A program made the translations under genes and the position numbers. From positions 1-39,870 of the forward strand of contig NZ_BONE01000072.1 of NCBI RefSeq assembly GCF_016862555.1: a DNA stretch of 39,870 nucleotides, in the 5' to 3' direction. Positions 14,526-23,041 of this stretch are shown one piece after another. Source of the stretch: Asanoa siamensis (GTDB taxonomy: Bacteria > Actinomycetota > Actinomycetes > Mycobacteriales > Micromonosporaceae). A model generated the notes under the pieces. It was given only the letters and a program-made list of their open reading frames with translations, ran no database searches and had not been told where the DNA came from. Each line of letters opens with the position of its first letter. The stretch's first letter is position 1.

Positions 14526-15404
14526 GTGCCTACAGACGAGATCATCGCGGCCGCCGCGGGGACGTGGACGCTCGGTGACCTGACCGTCAATCGGATCGGG
14601 TTCGGGGCGATGCGGGTGACCGGCAGCGGTGCCTTCGACCGCGGTGCGCCCAGCGACCGTGAGCGGGTCATCGGTGTGCTGCGCCGCGCGGTCGAGTTGG
14701 GTGTCAACCACGTCGACACCGCGGCGTTCTACTTCTCCTCCCTGCGGTCCGCCAACGAGCTGATCAACCGCGCGCTCGCGCCGTACCCGGCCGATCTGGT
14801 CATCGTCACCAAGGTCGGTCCCGGCCGGGATCCGTCGGGTGACTGGCTGCCGCTGGCCCGGCCCGACCAGCTGCGCGGGCAGGTCGAGGAGAACCTGCGG
14901 CAGCTCGGCCGGGACCACCTCGACGTGGTGAACCTGCGGCAGCACGGCCTCGACTCGATCGCCGAGCACTTCGGTGCGCTGGCCGACCTGCGCGCGGCCG
15001 GGCTGATCCGGCACCTGGGCATCTCCAACGTGCGCCCGCAGCACCTGGCGCAGGCCCAGGCGATCGCGCCGGTCGTCTGCGTGCAGAACGCGTACGGCAT
15101 CGACAGGCGGATCAGCGAACCGACCCTGCGCGCGTGCGGCGAGCAGGGCATCGCGTTCGTGCCGTTCTACTCGATCGCGGGTGACGGCCGCGATGCCGGT
15201 GGCGTCGCGGGCAACGACGCGGTCCACGCGGTCGCCCGCGCCCACGGCGCCACCCCGGCGCAGGTCCGGATCGCCTGGACGCTGAGCCGCGGGCCGCACG
15301 TGCTGGCGATCCCGGGCACAGGCGACCCGGACCACCTGGTCGAGAACCTGGCAGCCGGCGCACTCCGCCTGACCCCGGAGGACCTGGCGACGCTCGACGC
15401 CTAG
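14526..15404 (+). CDS. aldo/keto reductase
   Basis: The 292-aa product has the (beta/alpha)8 aldo/keto reductase fold with catalytic Asp64 and Tyr69 (HVDTAAFYF), Lys96 (VIVTKVGPG) and the cofactor-binding IPGTG loop near residue 261. The usual histidine strand is modified to DVVNLRQHG, putting His140 in the catalytic region. It should reduce an aldehyde or ketone with NADPH. The only sensible start in frame is GTG 14526. The excellent AGGAGGTGA at 14503-14511 is 14 bases away, rather far; a TATGTT sequence at 14514-14519 could instead be a -10 box of a leaderless transcript. The gene follows the GlxA-type regulator closely. Confidence 0.85.
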   Translation: MPTDEIIAAAAGTWTLGDLTVNRIGFGAMRVTGSGAFDRGAPSDRERVIGVLRRAVELGVNHVDTAAFYFSSLRSANELINRALAPYPADLVIVTKVGPGRDPSGDWLPLARPDQLRGQVEENLRQLGRDHLDVVNLRQHGLDSIAEHFGALADLRAAGLIRHLGISNVRPQHLAQAQAIAPVVCVQNAYGIDRRISEPTLRACGEQGIAFVPFYSIAGDGRDAGGVAGNDAVHAVARAHGATPAQVRIAWTLSRGPHVLAIPGTGDPDHLVENLAAGALRLTPEDLATLDA

Positions 15405-15426
15405 CTCGCGCCCGCCGCCGCGGAGG

Positions 15427-16125
15427 TCAGGCCCGTTGCGCGGCGGGCAGGTCGTCGTCGTGGTCCAGCCACCAGGCCGTGCCCCAGCGCAGGACCTTGC
15501 CGTACAGGGTGAGGACGAGGCCCGCCTCGAAGTCGGTGGCCGGGGTGCGGACCGCGCGGGCCAGCGGATCGTCGTCGCGCCGCCAGGTGAAGCTGCCTTT
15601 GCCCGGCACGTACTCGTCGCGGTGTCGCGGCAGGCAGTCGACGAACACCCAACCCGACCCGTCGGCCGGGGCGTAGCCGAGGATCCGCTTCCCCATGACG
15701 AGGCTCGCCGGCCCGATCTCGGCGACCACCTCGCTCAGCCGCACGTCGCGGCCACCGAAACCGCGGACGGTCGCGATGAGACGCTGCCACTCGTCGGCGT
15801 CGAGCACCCGCTCGACGTCGAGGTAGCCGAGCCGGTGGAACTGCTCGGCGAAGACCGACGCGACCTCGGCCGTGCAGCTCAGGTCCTCCCCGAACATCGC
15901 GACGAACGGCCCGGCCACACCGAGCGTCCCGTACGCGCGCAGGCCCGCCAGCACGTCCTCGAACTCCGGCTCGCGCTCGTCGAGGAAGCACAGGTCCGCC
16001 ATCAGCGCCCGCGCCGCGAAGTCGAACGCCTGGCCGCTGGTCGCGTACATCTCGGGTCTGGTGAGCATCCATGGCAGGGAGTCGAGCCAGCGCTGCCGAA
16101 GCTCCGTCGCGGACCGCACCGCCAC
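15427..16125 (-). CDS. conserved protein of unknown family (has a decayed paralog in this window)
   Basis: The 232-aa soluble protein matches no family I can name. Features: an N-terminal ATELRQRWLDSLPWMLTRPEMYA stretch, a central EQFHRLGYLDVERVLDADEW, and a well-conserved block GYAPADGSGWVFVDCLPRHRDEYVPGKG near residues 150-178. Most of this block recurs in a damaged second copy at 26719-27213, so it is the most constrained part. No signal peptide or membrane segment. Start: GTG at 16125. It is convergent with the aldo/keto reductase (22-bp gap) and has no obvious partner. Confidence 0.7.
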   Translation of the reverse strand: MAVRSATELRQRWLDSLPWMLTRPEMYATSGQAFDFAARALMADLCFLDEREPEFEDVLAGLRAYGTLGVAGPFVAMFGEDLSCTAEVASVFAEQFHRLGYLDVERVLDADEWQRLIATVRGFGGRDVRLSEVVAEIGPASLVMGKRILGYAPADGSGWVFVDCLPRHRDEYVPGKGSFTWRRDDDPLARAVRTPATDFEAGLVLTLYGKVLRWGTAWWLDHDDDLPAAQRA

Positions 16126-16153
16126 ACGCTACCGGTCGCGGGCGGCACGTGCG

Positions 16154-16735
16154 TCAGGCCGGGAGGTCGCGCGGCCGGCGGCGGCGCCAGGCCAGGGTGG
16201 CCGCCTGCAGGACGAAGAACGTGCCGCCCGCGGCGGTGTAGGTGACCAGCGCCCCCAGGCCCGGCGCCGGCCCGGCCGCGGCGACGAGGTAGGTCGCGCC
16301 CGCGATCGCCGAGAGCACCCCGGCGGTCAGCATCGGCCACTGCCGGCCCAGCTCCGGAACGCGGCGGCGCACCGCGACCGCGACCTGCGCGCCACCGGAC
16401 GCGATCGCCCACACGCCGAACGTGGCCAGCACCGCCGCGAGCCCGTCGACGGCCGCCACGCCGAGCGCGACGGCCGCCGCCGCGCTGAGCGCGGTGTTGA
16501 ACAGCTGCAGCCGCCGCGCGGGAGAGCCCGGGTCCGCGCGGGCGTCGAGCAGCGTGGCCACCACGTCGATCAGCGGGTACGCGACCAGCAGGAGCACCGA
16601 AGCGGTGGACAGGGACGCGGGCGTGGTCGAGAACGCCACGGCCCAGGCGATCGCGGCGAGGCCGCGGACGAGGTAGATGCGGAACATGGCAACACTGTCG
16701 GCCGCCCACCCCCGGGCGGGAGCCAGGGCAGTCAC
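16154..16735 (-). CDS. DUF308-like small membrane protein
   Basis: This ~193-aa protein has about six hydrophobic segments arranged in three hairpins (LVRGLAAIAWAVAF, ASVLLLVAYPLIDVVATLL, ALSAAAAVALGVAAVDGLAAVLATFGVWAIASG, MLTAGVLSAIAGATYLV, LVTYTAAGGTFFVLQAATLAW), ending in RRRRPRDLPA. This is the pattern of DUF308/HdeD-like inner-membrane proteins, whose role is poorly known. A GTG at 16735 with a GGGGGTC site, 15 bp after the LuxR stop, fits operon translation; an internal ATG at 16687 (MFRIYLVRG) is an alternative start. Probably co-transcribed with the LuxR regulator. Confidence 0.7.
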   Translation of the reverse strand: MTALAPARGWAADSVAMFRIYLVRGLAAIAWAVAFSTTPASLSTASVLLLVAYPLIDVVATLLDARADPGSPARRLQLFNTALSAAAAVALGVAAVDGLAAVLATFGVWAIASGGAQVAVAVRRRVPELGRQWPMLTAGVLSAIAGATYLVAAAGPAPGLGALVTYTAAGGTFFVLQAATLAWRRRRPRDLPA

Positions 16736-16750
16736 TGGCCGACCCCCGGG

Positions 16751-19441
16751 TCAGCGCCCGCGCAGCTCGCGCCGTGACGTGATGCCCAACTTCATGTAGA
16801 TCTTGCGTAGGTGCCATTCGACCGTGCGTGGGCTCAGGAACAGGACCGCGCCGATCTCCGGGTTGGTCCGGCCCGCGCCGGCCAGGCGGGCGATCTGGGT
16901 CTCCTGGGCCGTCAGGTCGGCCGCGGCACCGGCCGCGGCCCGGTGTCGCACCGGGTCGCCGGCCGCCGTCAGCTCCCGGCCCGTCCGCTCGGCGAAGCCG
17001 TCCGCGCCCATCGCCGTGAACGCGTCGTAGGCGAGGCGCAGGTGCGTACGCGCGTCGACGAGCCGGTTCTGCCGCCGCAGCCACTCCCCGCACAGCAGGC
17101 GCGCGCGGGCGAGCGGCAGTCCCATCCGGGTCGCCGACAGCCGGTCGACCGCCTCGCGGAAACACTCCTCCGCCCGTGCCGGTCGGCCGGCCAGCGCGTC
17201 GGCGAGGGCCTGGGCACCCAGCGCCCAGTTCGTGCCGGCCGCCGCGGTCCGCTCGGCGAGGCGCTCGCGTGCCTCGGCCGCCACCGCCGGTGCGCCGGCC
17301 CGGGTCGCCGCCTCGACCAGCTCGCCGAGCGTCCAGTGGTAGACGGCGAGGTCCTCGTACCCGGCCCCCTCCCGTGCGGCCGCCAACGCCGCCGGGTAGT
17401 CGGACAGGCCGTTGAACAGCACCGCCCTGGCGTAGCCGGCCAGGCCGAGCAGCCGGCCCTCGCCGCGGGCGTCGGCGTCCTTCACGGTGCTGTCGATCAG
17501 CTCCAGGGCCGCCGCCTCGTGGCCCCGGTGGGCCGCCAGCGCCAGCGCGGCCGACGGGTGCGCCGCCAGGCCCGTGGCCCGTTCCAACGCGCCGGCCTCG
17601 TCGAGCAGGTCCGCCGCGTCGGCGAGCCGACCGCCGTACAGCAGCGCACCGGCGCGGAAGGTCAGCGCCGCCGGGCCGCGGGCGTGGGCGAGCGCCCGCT
17701 CGGTGAGCCGGAACCAGTCGGCCTCCCGCCACACCTCGTGCGCGACCGGCGCGGCCAGCCAGAGCAGGCCCGGGTCGTCCTGGCGCGCCAGCGCGTCCAA
17801 CGCGTCGTTCAGCAGTGGCAGGGCCGGCGCGTACCCGTCGAGGCTCCAGGCCGTGAGCCCGGCCAGCAGCAGACCGCCCGCGTCCGTGCCCGGCGTGACC
17901 TCCCGGGCGGCCCGCGCGGCGCGGTGCAGGTCGCCGTCGCCGAGCCGGCCCGCGTGCACGGCCGCGCCGAGCGCGGACAGGTAGGTCGCCCGGGCCGCGG
18001 CGGGGTCCAGCGTCTCCAACCGGTGCGCGGCCGCGAGCAGCGCCGGGCCGGCCTCGCGGCCCGGGTTGAGCGCGAACGTGACCCTGGCCCGCAGGCGTTG
18101 CGCGTCGGCCCGCTCGCGCCCGTCGAGCGGACCGAGATCGGCGGCGGAGAGCAGATCGGGTACGGCGGCCGGCGCGCCGGCGGCGAACCAGGCATGGGCC
18201 GCGGCCAACGCCAGCGTCGCGCGGCGCCGCGGGTCCGCGGTCAGCTCCGTCGCACGCTCCAGAAACGACGCCGCGGCCGCGTTGCCACCGCGGGCCCGGG
18301 CCCGGTCCGCGCAGCGTTCCAGCTCACCGGCGACCTCGTCGTCAGGCCCCAGCGCGGCGTGCGCGCGGTGCCAGGCCCGCCGGTCCGGGTCCCGCGCCGG
18401 ATCGGTCGCGTCCGCGAGAGCCCGATGGACGAGGCGCAGCGCCGTGGGCTCGGCCGACCGCCACGCCGCCGAGCGCACCAGCGGATGCCGGAACCGCACC
18501 CGGGTGCCGATCTCGACGAGCCCGGCGTCCGCCGCGGGTGCGCCGGCCTCCGGCCCGATCCCCAGCCGTTCCAGCGCGCGCCAGAGCAGGGGCACGTCAC
18601 CGATCGGTTCGACGGCGGCGGTGAGCAGCAGGCGCCGGGTCTGGTCCGGCAGGGCGGCGATGCGCCGCTGGAAGCCCTCCTCGACCCGGGTGACCAGCGC
18701 GGCCGGGCTCGGCCCGCCGAGGCCGAAGGCGAGCTCCGCCGGGGTGAGGCCACGCGGCAGCTCCAGCAGCGCCAGCGGGTTGCCGCGGGTCTCGGCGACG
18801 ATCCGGTCGCGTACGCGGGCGTCGACCGGCCCGGTCAGCACGGAGTCGAGCAGCGCCCGGGCGTCGGCGTCCGGAAGCCCTTCGACGCGCAGCTCCGGCA
18901 GGCCGCGCAGCAGGTCGTCGCCCGGCCCGCGGGAGGCGAGGACCAGCGCGACCGACTCGGCGTCGAGCCGGCGGGCCACGAACGTGAGGATCACCTCGGA
19001 CATCCGGTCGAGCCACTGCGCGTCGTCCACGACACAGACGAGCGGCCGGGCCGTCGCCGCCTCGGCGAACAGGCCCAGCACGGCCAGCCCGACCAGCAGC
19101 CCGTCGGGCGGATCGCCGACCGTCAGCCCGAACGCGGTGGACAGCGCCGCGTGTTGCGGCTCGGGCAGCCGGTCGAGGTGATCCAGCAGCGGCGCGCACA
19201 CCTGCTGCAGCGCGGAGTAGGCGATCTCGGACTCGGGCTCGACGCCCGCGGTGCGGGTCACCACACATCCGCCCGCCCGCGCGGCGAGGTGATCGAGCAG
19301 CGCCGTCTTGCCGACGCCCGGCTCGCCACGCAGCACCAGGACCTGGCTCCGGCCGTCACGGACGGTACGCAGCAGGTGGTCCAGGACCTCCTGCTCCCGC
19401 CGCCGGCCGCGCAGCCGCACGCCCCCCGCGTTCCTCGGCAC
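16751..19441 (-). CDS. LAL-type LuxR-family transcriptional regulator (896 aa)
   Basis: A large ATP-binding LuxR regulator. The N-terminal AAA-like domain shows Walker A GEPGVGKTALL (39-49) and Walker B PLVCVVDDAQWLD. A long helical, TPR-like middle region (about residues 350-820) would sense ligands or partners. The C-terminal LuxR helix-turn-helix begins LTAQETQIARLAGAGRTNPEIG and continues through LSPRTVEWHLRKIYMKLGI. Such proteins are pathway-specific activators in actinomycetes. The GTG start at 19441 follows a GGGAGGGG site. The gene is divergent from a tannase-like esterase with a strong nested palindrome in the gap, making that esterase the likely target. Confidence 0.9.
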   Translation of the reverse strand: MPRNAGGVRLRGRRREQEVLDHLLRTVRDGRSQVLVLRGEPGVGKTALLDHLAARAGGCVVTRTAGVEPESEIAYSALQQVCAPLLDHLDRLPEPQHAALSTAFGLTVGDPPDGLLVGLAVLGLFAEAATARPLVCVVDDAQWLDRMSEVILTFVARRLDAESVALVLASRGPGDDLLRGLPELRVEGLPDADARALLDSVLTGPVDARVRDRIVAETRGNPLALLELPRGLTPAELAFGLGGPSPAALVTRVEEGFQRRIAALPDQTRRLLLTAAVEPIGDVPLLWRALERLGIGPEAGAPAADAGLVEIGTRVRFRHPLVRSAAWRSAEPTALRLVHRALADATDPARDPDRRAWHRAHAALGPDDEVAGELERCADRARARGGNAAAASFLERATELTADPRRRATLALAAAHAWFAAGAPAAVPDLLSAADLGPLDGRERADAQRLRARVTFALNPGREAGPALLAAAHRLETLDPAAARATYLSALGAAVHAGRLGDGDLHRAARAAREVTPGTDAGGLLLAGLTAWSLDGYAPALPLLNDALDALARQDDPGLLWLAAPVAHEVWREADWFRLTERALAHARGPAALTFRAGALLYGGRLADAADLLDEAGALERATGLAAHPSAALALAAHRGHEAAALELIDSTVKDADARGEGRLLGLAGYARAVLFNGLSDYPAALAAAREGAGYEDLAVYHWTLGELVEAATRAGAPAVAAEARERLAERTAAAGTNWALGAQALADALAGRPARAEECFREAVDRLSATRMGLPLARARLLCGEWLRRQNRLVDARTHLRLAYDAFTAMGADGFAERTGRELTAAGDPVRHRAAAGAAADLTAQETQIARLAGAGRTNPEIGAVLFLSPRTVEWHLRKIYMKLGITSRRELRGR

Positions 19442-19495
19442 GGCACCCCTCCCCGGCGCGCAAATCTACACCGGCGGCGGCGCCGGGCCGGGACG

Positions 19496-19524
19496 CCAGG
19501 GAGCACACCCGGGTGCCTCCCTGG
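19496..19524. promoter_or_regulatory. nested palindrome between LuxR regulator and tannase-like gene
   Basis: CCAGGGAG (19496-19503) and CTCCCTGG (19517-19524) are perfect inverted arms around a core that contains a second perfect palindrome, CACCCGGGTG (19506-19515). The element lies 35 bp before the esterase start and could be a binding site for the LAL regulator or a 5'-leader hairpin. On the minus strand the upstream gap also has a TAGATT-like -10 sequence facing the regulator gene. Confidence 0.6.
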
Positions 19525-19558
19525 TCCCGCGCCGGCGCCCGGCCGCGACGGTGGGGAC

Positions 19559-20995
19559 ATGAAACGAATGATCATGCTGATGGCGGCGATCGTGCCCCTC
19601 TCGGCGGCGTTGCTGCCGGCAGCGGCCGATGCCGCCGACAGCCGTCCGCGCTGTGCTCCGCTCACGGTCGCCGCGCCACCCGGCGCCGAGGTGGAGGCCG
19701 TGACGGCCGTCGCGCACGCCGGCGGGACGGTCACCGTCCCGGCCCCGCCGCCGCTGCCGCAGCCGCCACCGATCACCGGCGTCCCCGCGCGCTGCGAGAT
19801 CACCGTCACGCTCACCCACCCCGGCGCGCACGACCACGTCCAGGTCAGGATCGCGCTCCCCCAGGACCGGCGCGACTGGACCGGACGGTTCCAGGCCACC
19901 GGCGGCAGCGCGTACCTGGCGGGTGATTTCGGCGCTCCGCTCGTGACCGCCGTCAAGGCGGGCTATGTGGCGGCGGCCACCGACGCCGGCATCGGCCAGT
20001 CGCCGCTGGACGTCAGCGGCTGGGCGCCGACCGACGACGGCGCGCTGCTCGCGAACTTCGCCGACCGGTCGGTGCACGACATGGCGATCGTCGGCAAGGA
20101 CGTGGCCCGGTCGTTCTACGGCAGCCCGGTGCGCTACTCCTACTGGAACGGCTGCTCGACGGGCGGCCGGCAGGGCTTCGCGGAGGCACAGCGGCACCCG
20201 AAGGACTTCCAGGGCATCCTCGCCGGGGCGCCGGCGACGAGCTGGGACCGGTTCGCCGTCGCCACGCTCTGGCCGCAGGTGGTGTTCAACGAGGAGAAGA
20301 CGTACCCGACGGTGTGTGAGCTCGAGGCGTTCACCACCGCCGCCGTCAAGGCCTGCGACAGGTTGGACGGCGTCGCGGACGGCATCATCGACGACCCGCG
20401 CGACTGCCACTGGGACGCCCGCCGGCTGATCGGCACGAAGGTCGTCTGCGACGGCCGCGAGATCACGATCTCCCCGGCGGTCGCGGACGTCGTCAACAAG
20501 ATCTGGGCGGGTCCGAAGCTGTGGTACGGCCCGAACAAGGGCGCGAGCCTCAGCGCGCTGGCGAACGCCGGCACCCCGTTCTTCGTCGCCGACACCTGGG
20601 TCAGGTACTTCGTGGAGCGCGACCCCGCGTTCGACACCACGACGCTCACCTACCGGGAGTTCGCGCGGCTGTTCCAGCAGTCCCAGGACCGGTTCCACGA
20701 CGTCATCGGTACGGACGACCCGAACCTGTTCGCCTTCCGCGCCGCGGGCGGCAAGCTGCTGAGCTGGCACGGCCAGGCGGACGAGCTGATTCCCACGCGG
20801 GGCAGCGTCGACTACCGCCAGCGGGTGGAGCGGCTGATGGGCGGAGCACACCGGGTCGACGACTTCTACCGCCTCTTCCTGCTCCCCGGCGTCACCCACT
20901 GCGGCGGCGGCTCGGGCCCGCAGCCGGTCGACCCGCTCGGGGCGCTGGTGCGCTGGGTGGAGAAGGGCCACGCACCGACCACCATCACCGGCTGA
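19559..20995 (+). CDS. secreted tannase/feruloyl-esterase-family enzyme
   Basis: This 478-aa enzyme has a Sec signal peptide (MKRMIMLMAAIVPLSAALLPAAADA). The catalytic layout is that of tannase/feruloyl esterases: nucleophile Ser200 in GCSTGG preceded directly by Cys199, acid Asp408 in GQADELIP and His447 followed directly by Cys448 in THCGGG. The two cysteines next to Ser and His form the characteristic disulfide (CS-D-HC motif). A lid with CDRLDGVADGIIDDPRDC (266-283) matches the calcium-binding lid of this family. It would hydrolyse plant-derived aromatic esters outside the cell. The ATG at 19559 lies after GGTGGGGAC. Divergent from the LAL-type regulator that probably controls it. Confidence 0.88.
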   Translation: MKRMIMLMAAIVPLSAALLPAAADAADSRPRCAPLTVAAPPGAEVEAVTAVAHAGGTVTVPAPPPLPQPPPITGVPARCEITVTLTHPGAHDHVQVRIALPQDRRDWTGRFQATGGSAYLAGDFGAPLVTAVKAGYVAAATDAGIGQSPLDVSGWAPTDDGALLANFADRSVHDMAIVGKDVARSFYGSPVRYSYWNGCSTGGRQGFAEAQRHPKDFQGILAGAPATSWDRFAVATLWPQVVFNEEKTYPTVCELEAFTTAAVKACDRLDGVADGIIDDPRDCHWDARRLIGTKVVCDGREITISPAVADVVNKIWAGPKLWYGPNKGASLSALANAGTPFFVADTWVRYFVERDPAFDTTTLTYREFARLFQQSQDRFHDVIGTDDPNLFAFRAAGGKLLSWHGQADELIPTRGSVDYRQRVERLMGGAHRVDDFYRLFLLPGVTHCGGGSGPQPVDPLGALVRWVEKGHAPTTITG

Positions 20996-21000
20996 CATCG

Positions 21001-21046
21001 GGGCCGGGAGCTCGGCCTCGTCGAGGCCGGGCTCCCGCGCCGGCCC
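21001..21046. terminator. bidirectional terminator hairpin
   Basis: A 15-bp stem with one mismatch (CGGGAG..CGGCCTC at 21005-21019 with GAGGCCG..CTCCCG at 21023-21037) closes on a 3-base loop, with further GGGCC/GGCCC pairing outside. It fills the gap between the convergent tannase-like and DUF2306 genes. There is no long T-tract, common in GC-rich actinomycetes. Confidence 0.75.
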
Positions 21047-21047
21047 T

Positions 21048-21683
21048 TCAGCGGACCGGGTCCGCGACCCGGGCAGGGGCCTTCCGGGTGACCGGGCGGC
21101 GGCGGACGAGCCACTCGGCGACGATCGCGTTGACGACCCAGCCCGCGCCCACGCAGAGTGCCGTGCTCAGGTCGCCCGTGCCGAACAGCGGCTCGCCGAT
21201 GCCCTGGGTGAGCACCTGCGTGCCGGCGCCGACCGCGAGCGCGTAGGCGCGGATCATCCACGCCCGGTGGGCGGCGAAGTCGCGGCGCCGGATCGCGGCG
21301 AAGCCCAGCACCAGGAACGCCCCCATCGCCGACGAGACCACGAGCCGGATCCCCCACAGCAGGTCGCCGCCGGGCGCGCCCGGATAGAACAGGGTCATCC
21401 ACAGGCCGGTGCCCGCCACGACCAGCCCCGTCCCGACCAGCACCCGGCCCGCGACCCGGTGCCAGCCGATGCGGCGGCGGCGCAGCCGGGCCGAGAACTG
21501 GGCCGCGCCCAGGAAGGCATAGACGGCCGCGGCGACGATGTGCGGCACCACCGGCAGCGGCGACGCGTCGACGCGGGGGTTGTCGGGCAACAGCCGCGGT
21601 CCGCCGGCGAACTCGATCAGGCGCAGCGACCCGGCGATCACCGGGACCAGGCTGAGAGCCACCAACGCCAGGATCGTCTTCAT
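21048..21683 (-). CDS. DUF2306-type integral membrane protein
   Basis: The 211-aa protein has about six to seven transmembrane helices. Family features are the histidine-bearing segments LPVVPHIVAAAVYAFLGAAQF, IGWHRVAGRVLVGTGLV and RRDFAAHRAWMIRAYALAVGAGTQVL, the last being the best-conserved DUF2306 block. Conserved histidines in membrane helices suggest heme or metal binding, but no function is established. The ATG at 21683 has GGAGG seven bases upstream; the frame stays open further but runs into the operators. Expression is probably set by the two palindromes immediately upstream. Confidence 0.8.
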   Translation of the reverse strand: MKTILALVALSLVPVIAGSLRLIEFAGGPRLLPDNPRVDASPLPVVPHIVAAAVYAFLGAAQFSARLRRRRIGWHRVAGRVLVGTGLVVAGTGLWMTLFYPGAPGGDLLWGIRLVVSSAMGAFLVLGFAAIRRRDFAAHRAWMIRAYALAVGAGTQVLTQGIGEPLFGTGDLSTALCVGAGWVVNAIVAEWLVRRRPVTRKAPARVADPVR

Positions 21684-21694
21684 CAAAGCCTCCA

Positions 21695-21735
21695 GGTGTA
21701 CGGCGTACACCAACCGTAGGTGTACGCCGTACACC
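21695..21735. promoter_or_regulatory. two perfect 17-bp palindromic operators upstream of the DUF2306 gene
   Basis: GGTGTAC-GGC-GTACACC (21695-21711) and GGTGTAC-GCC-GTACACC (21719-21735) are perfect palindromes with identical 7-bp arms; their centres are 24 bp apart. The form fits TetR-family sites. No TetR gene is adjacent, so the controlling repressor is encoded elsewhere. Confidence 0.8.
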
Positions 21736-21910
21736 CCGTCAAGGGGGCAGGTTTCGGGCGTCATCCGCTGCCTGGTCACCGAGCTGTCGACCAATCGCAA
21801 GGGAGGCGCCTTCCGCCGTTGCGCGATACGTAGACCCCGCCCGAGCAAGATCAAGCGGCAAAAGATCTACGAGGCCGGTCGAATCACGGACCGGCGAGAA
21901 GGGAGGATCC
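21736..21910 (+). promoter_or_regulatory. leader of the ABC operon with hairpin GCCGGTC-N8-GACCGGC
   Basis: The 175 bases between the DUF2306 operators and the ABC operon start hold no gene I can support. A perfect 7-bp inverted repeat (21874-21880 and 21889-21895, loop of 8) ends just before the AGAAGGGAGG ribosome binding site, so it could be an operator or a leader hairpin influencing translation. No known riboswitch is recognised. Confidence 0.5.
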
Positions 21911-23041
21911 GTGCGATTCTCGATAGCCCGCGGGACCGCCCTGGTTGCGGTCGCCGCCACGCTGGTCGGCCTGTCGGCCTGTTCCCCGCCGGCGAAGGAG
22001 AACGAGGCCGCCGCGAGCGACGCCGCGAAGGCCACCAGCGCCGCCGCCCTCGGTGGCATCGACAAGCTCGTCGAGGCCGCCAAGAAGGAAGGCGCGCTCA
22101 ACGTCATCGCGTTGCCGCCGGACTGGGCCAACTACGGCGAGATCATCAAGGCGTTCACCGCGAAGTACGGCATCACCGTCAACTCCGCCCAGCCCGACGC
22201 GTCCAGCCAGGACGAGATCAACGCGGCCAAACAGCTCAAAGGCCAGGGCGGCGCGCCCGACGTGTTCGACCTCGGCTCCTCGGTTGCGCTGGCCAACACG
22301 GCCACGTTCGCCCCGTACAAGGTGACGACCTGGGACGACATCCCGGCCGCGCTGAAGGACGCCGGCGGCACGTGGGTCAACGACTACGGCGGCTACATGT
22401 CGATCGGGTACGACTCGTCGAAGGTGCCGGCTCCGACCAGCATCGCCGACCTGCTAGGCCCCGCGTACAAGGGGAAGGTCGCCCTCAACGGTGACCCGAC
22501 GCAGGCCGGCGCGGCGTTCAACGGCGTCGTCGCGGCCGCGCTGGGCAACGGCGGCTCCGCCGGCGACATCGCGAAGGGCGTCGACTTCTTCGGCCAGCTC
22601 AAGAAGTCCGGCAACTTCCTGCCCGTCGACCCGACCCCGACGACGATCGAGTCGGGCCAGACCCCGGTCGTCTTCGACTGGGACTACCTGAACGTCGCCC
22701 AGGGCGCCAAGCTCAAGGGCAAGGTCGAGTGGAAGACCGTCGTACCCGCGAACGCGGTGCTCGGCTCCTACTACGTGCAGGCCGTCAACGCCGACGCGCC
22801 GCACCCCGCGGCCGCCCGGCTGTGGCAGGAGTTCCTCTACAGCGACGAGGGCCAGAACCTGTGGCTCGAGGGCGGTGCCCGTCCGGTCCGCGCCGACGCG
22901 ATGACGGCGGCCGGCACCCTGGACAAGGCGCTGTTCGACGCGCTCCCGCCGGTCACCGGCTCCCCGGTGTTCCTCACCGAGGACCAGACCAAGTCGGCCA
23001 ACGAGTACCTCGCCGCCAACTGGGCCAAGGCCATCGGTTGA
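21911..23041 (+). CDS. ABC importer substrate-binding lipoprotein
   Basis: A 376-aa lipoprotein: signal peptide with lipobox LSAC (Cys about residue 24), a low-complexity Glu/Ala linker, then a periplasmic-binding-protein fold of the family-1/6 type (DKLVEAAKKEGALNVIALPPDWANYGEIIKAFTAKYGI, then GGAPDVFDLGSSVA, NDYGGYMSIGYDSSKVPAP and PHPAAARLWQEFLYSDEGQNLWLEGGARP). This fold serves iron(III), polyamine or phosphonate-type importers; the ligand cannot be told from sequence. GTG start at 21911 with GGGAGG site. First gene of the operon; its TGA overlaps the ATG of the first permease (TGATG). Confidence 0.88.
   Translation: MRFSIARGTALVAVAATLVGLSACSPPAKENEAAASDAAKATSAAALGGIDKLVEAAKKEGALNVIALPPDWANYGEIIKAFTAKYGITVNSAQPDASSQDEINAAKQLKGQGGAPDVFDLGSSVALANTATFAPYKVTTWDDIPAALKDAGGTWVNDYGGYMSIGYDSSKVPAPTSIADLLGPAYKGKVALNGDPTQAGAAFNGVVAAALGNGGSAGDIAKGVDFFGQLKKSGNFLPVDPTPTTIESGQTPVVFDWDYLNVAQGAKLKGKVEWKTVVPANAVLGSYYVQAVNADAPHPAAARLWQEFLYSDEGQNLWLEGGARPVRADAMTAAGTLDKALFDALPPVTGSPVFLTEDQTKSANEYLAANWAKAIG

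Noticed and set aside
16811-19500. Very long plus-strand open frame antisense to the LuxR regulator and running into the tannase gene
   Set aside because: Only its end is a real gene (the tannase from 19559). The upstream part is a low-information shadow of the LuxR gene.
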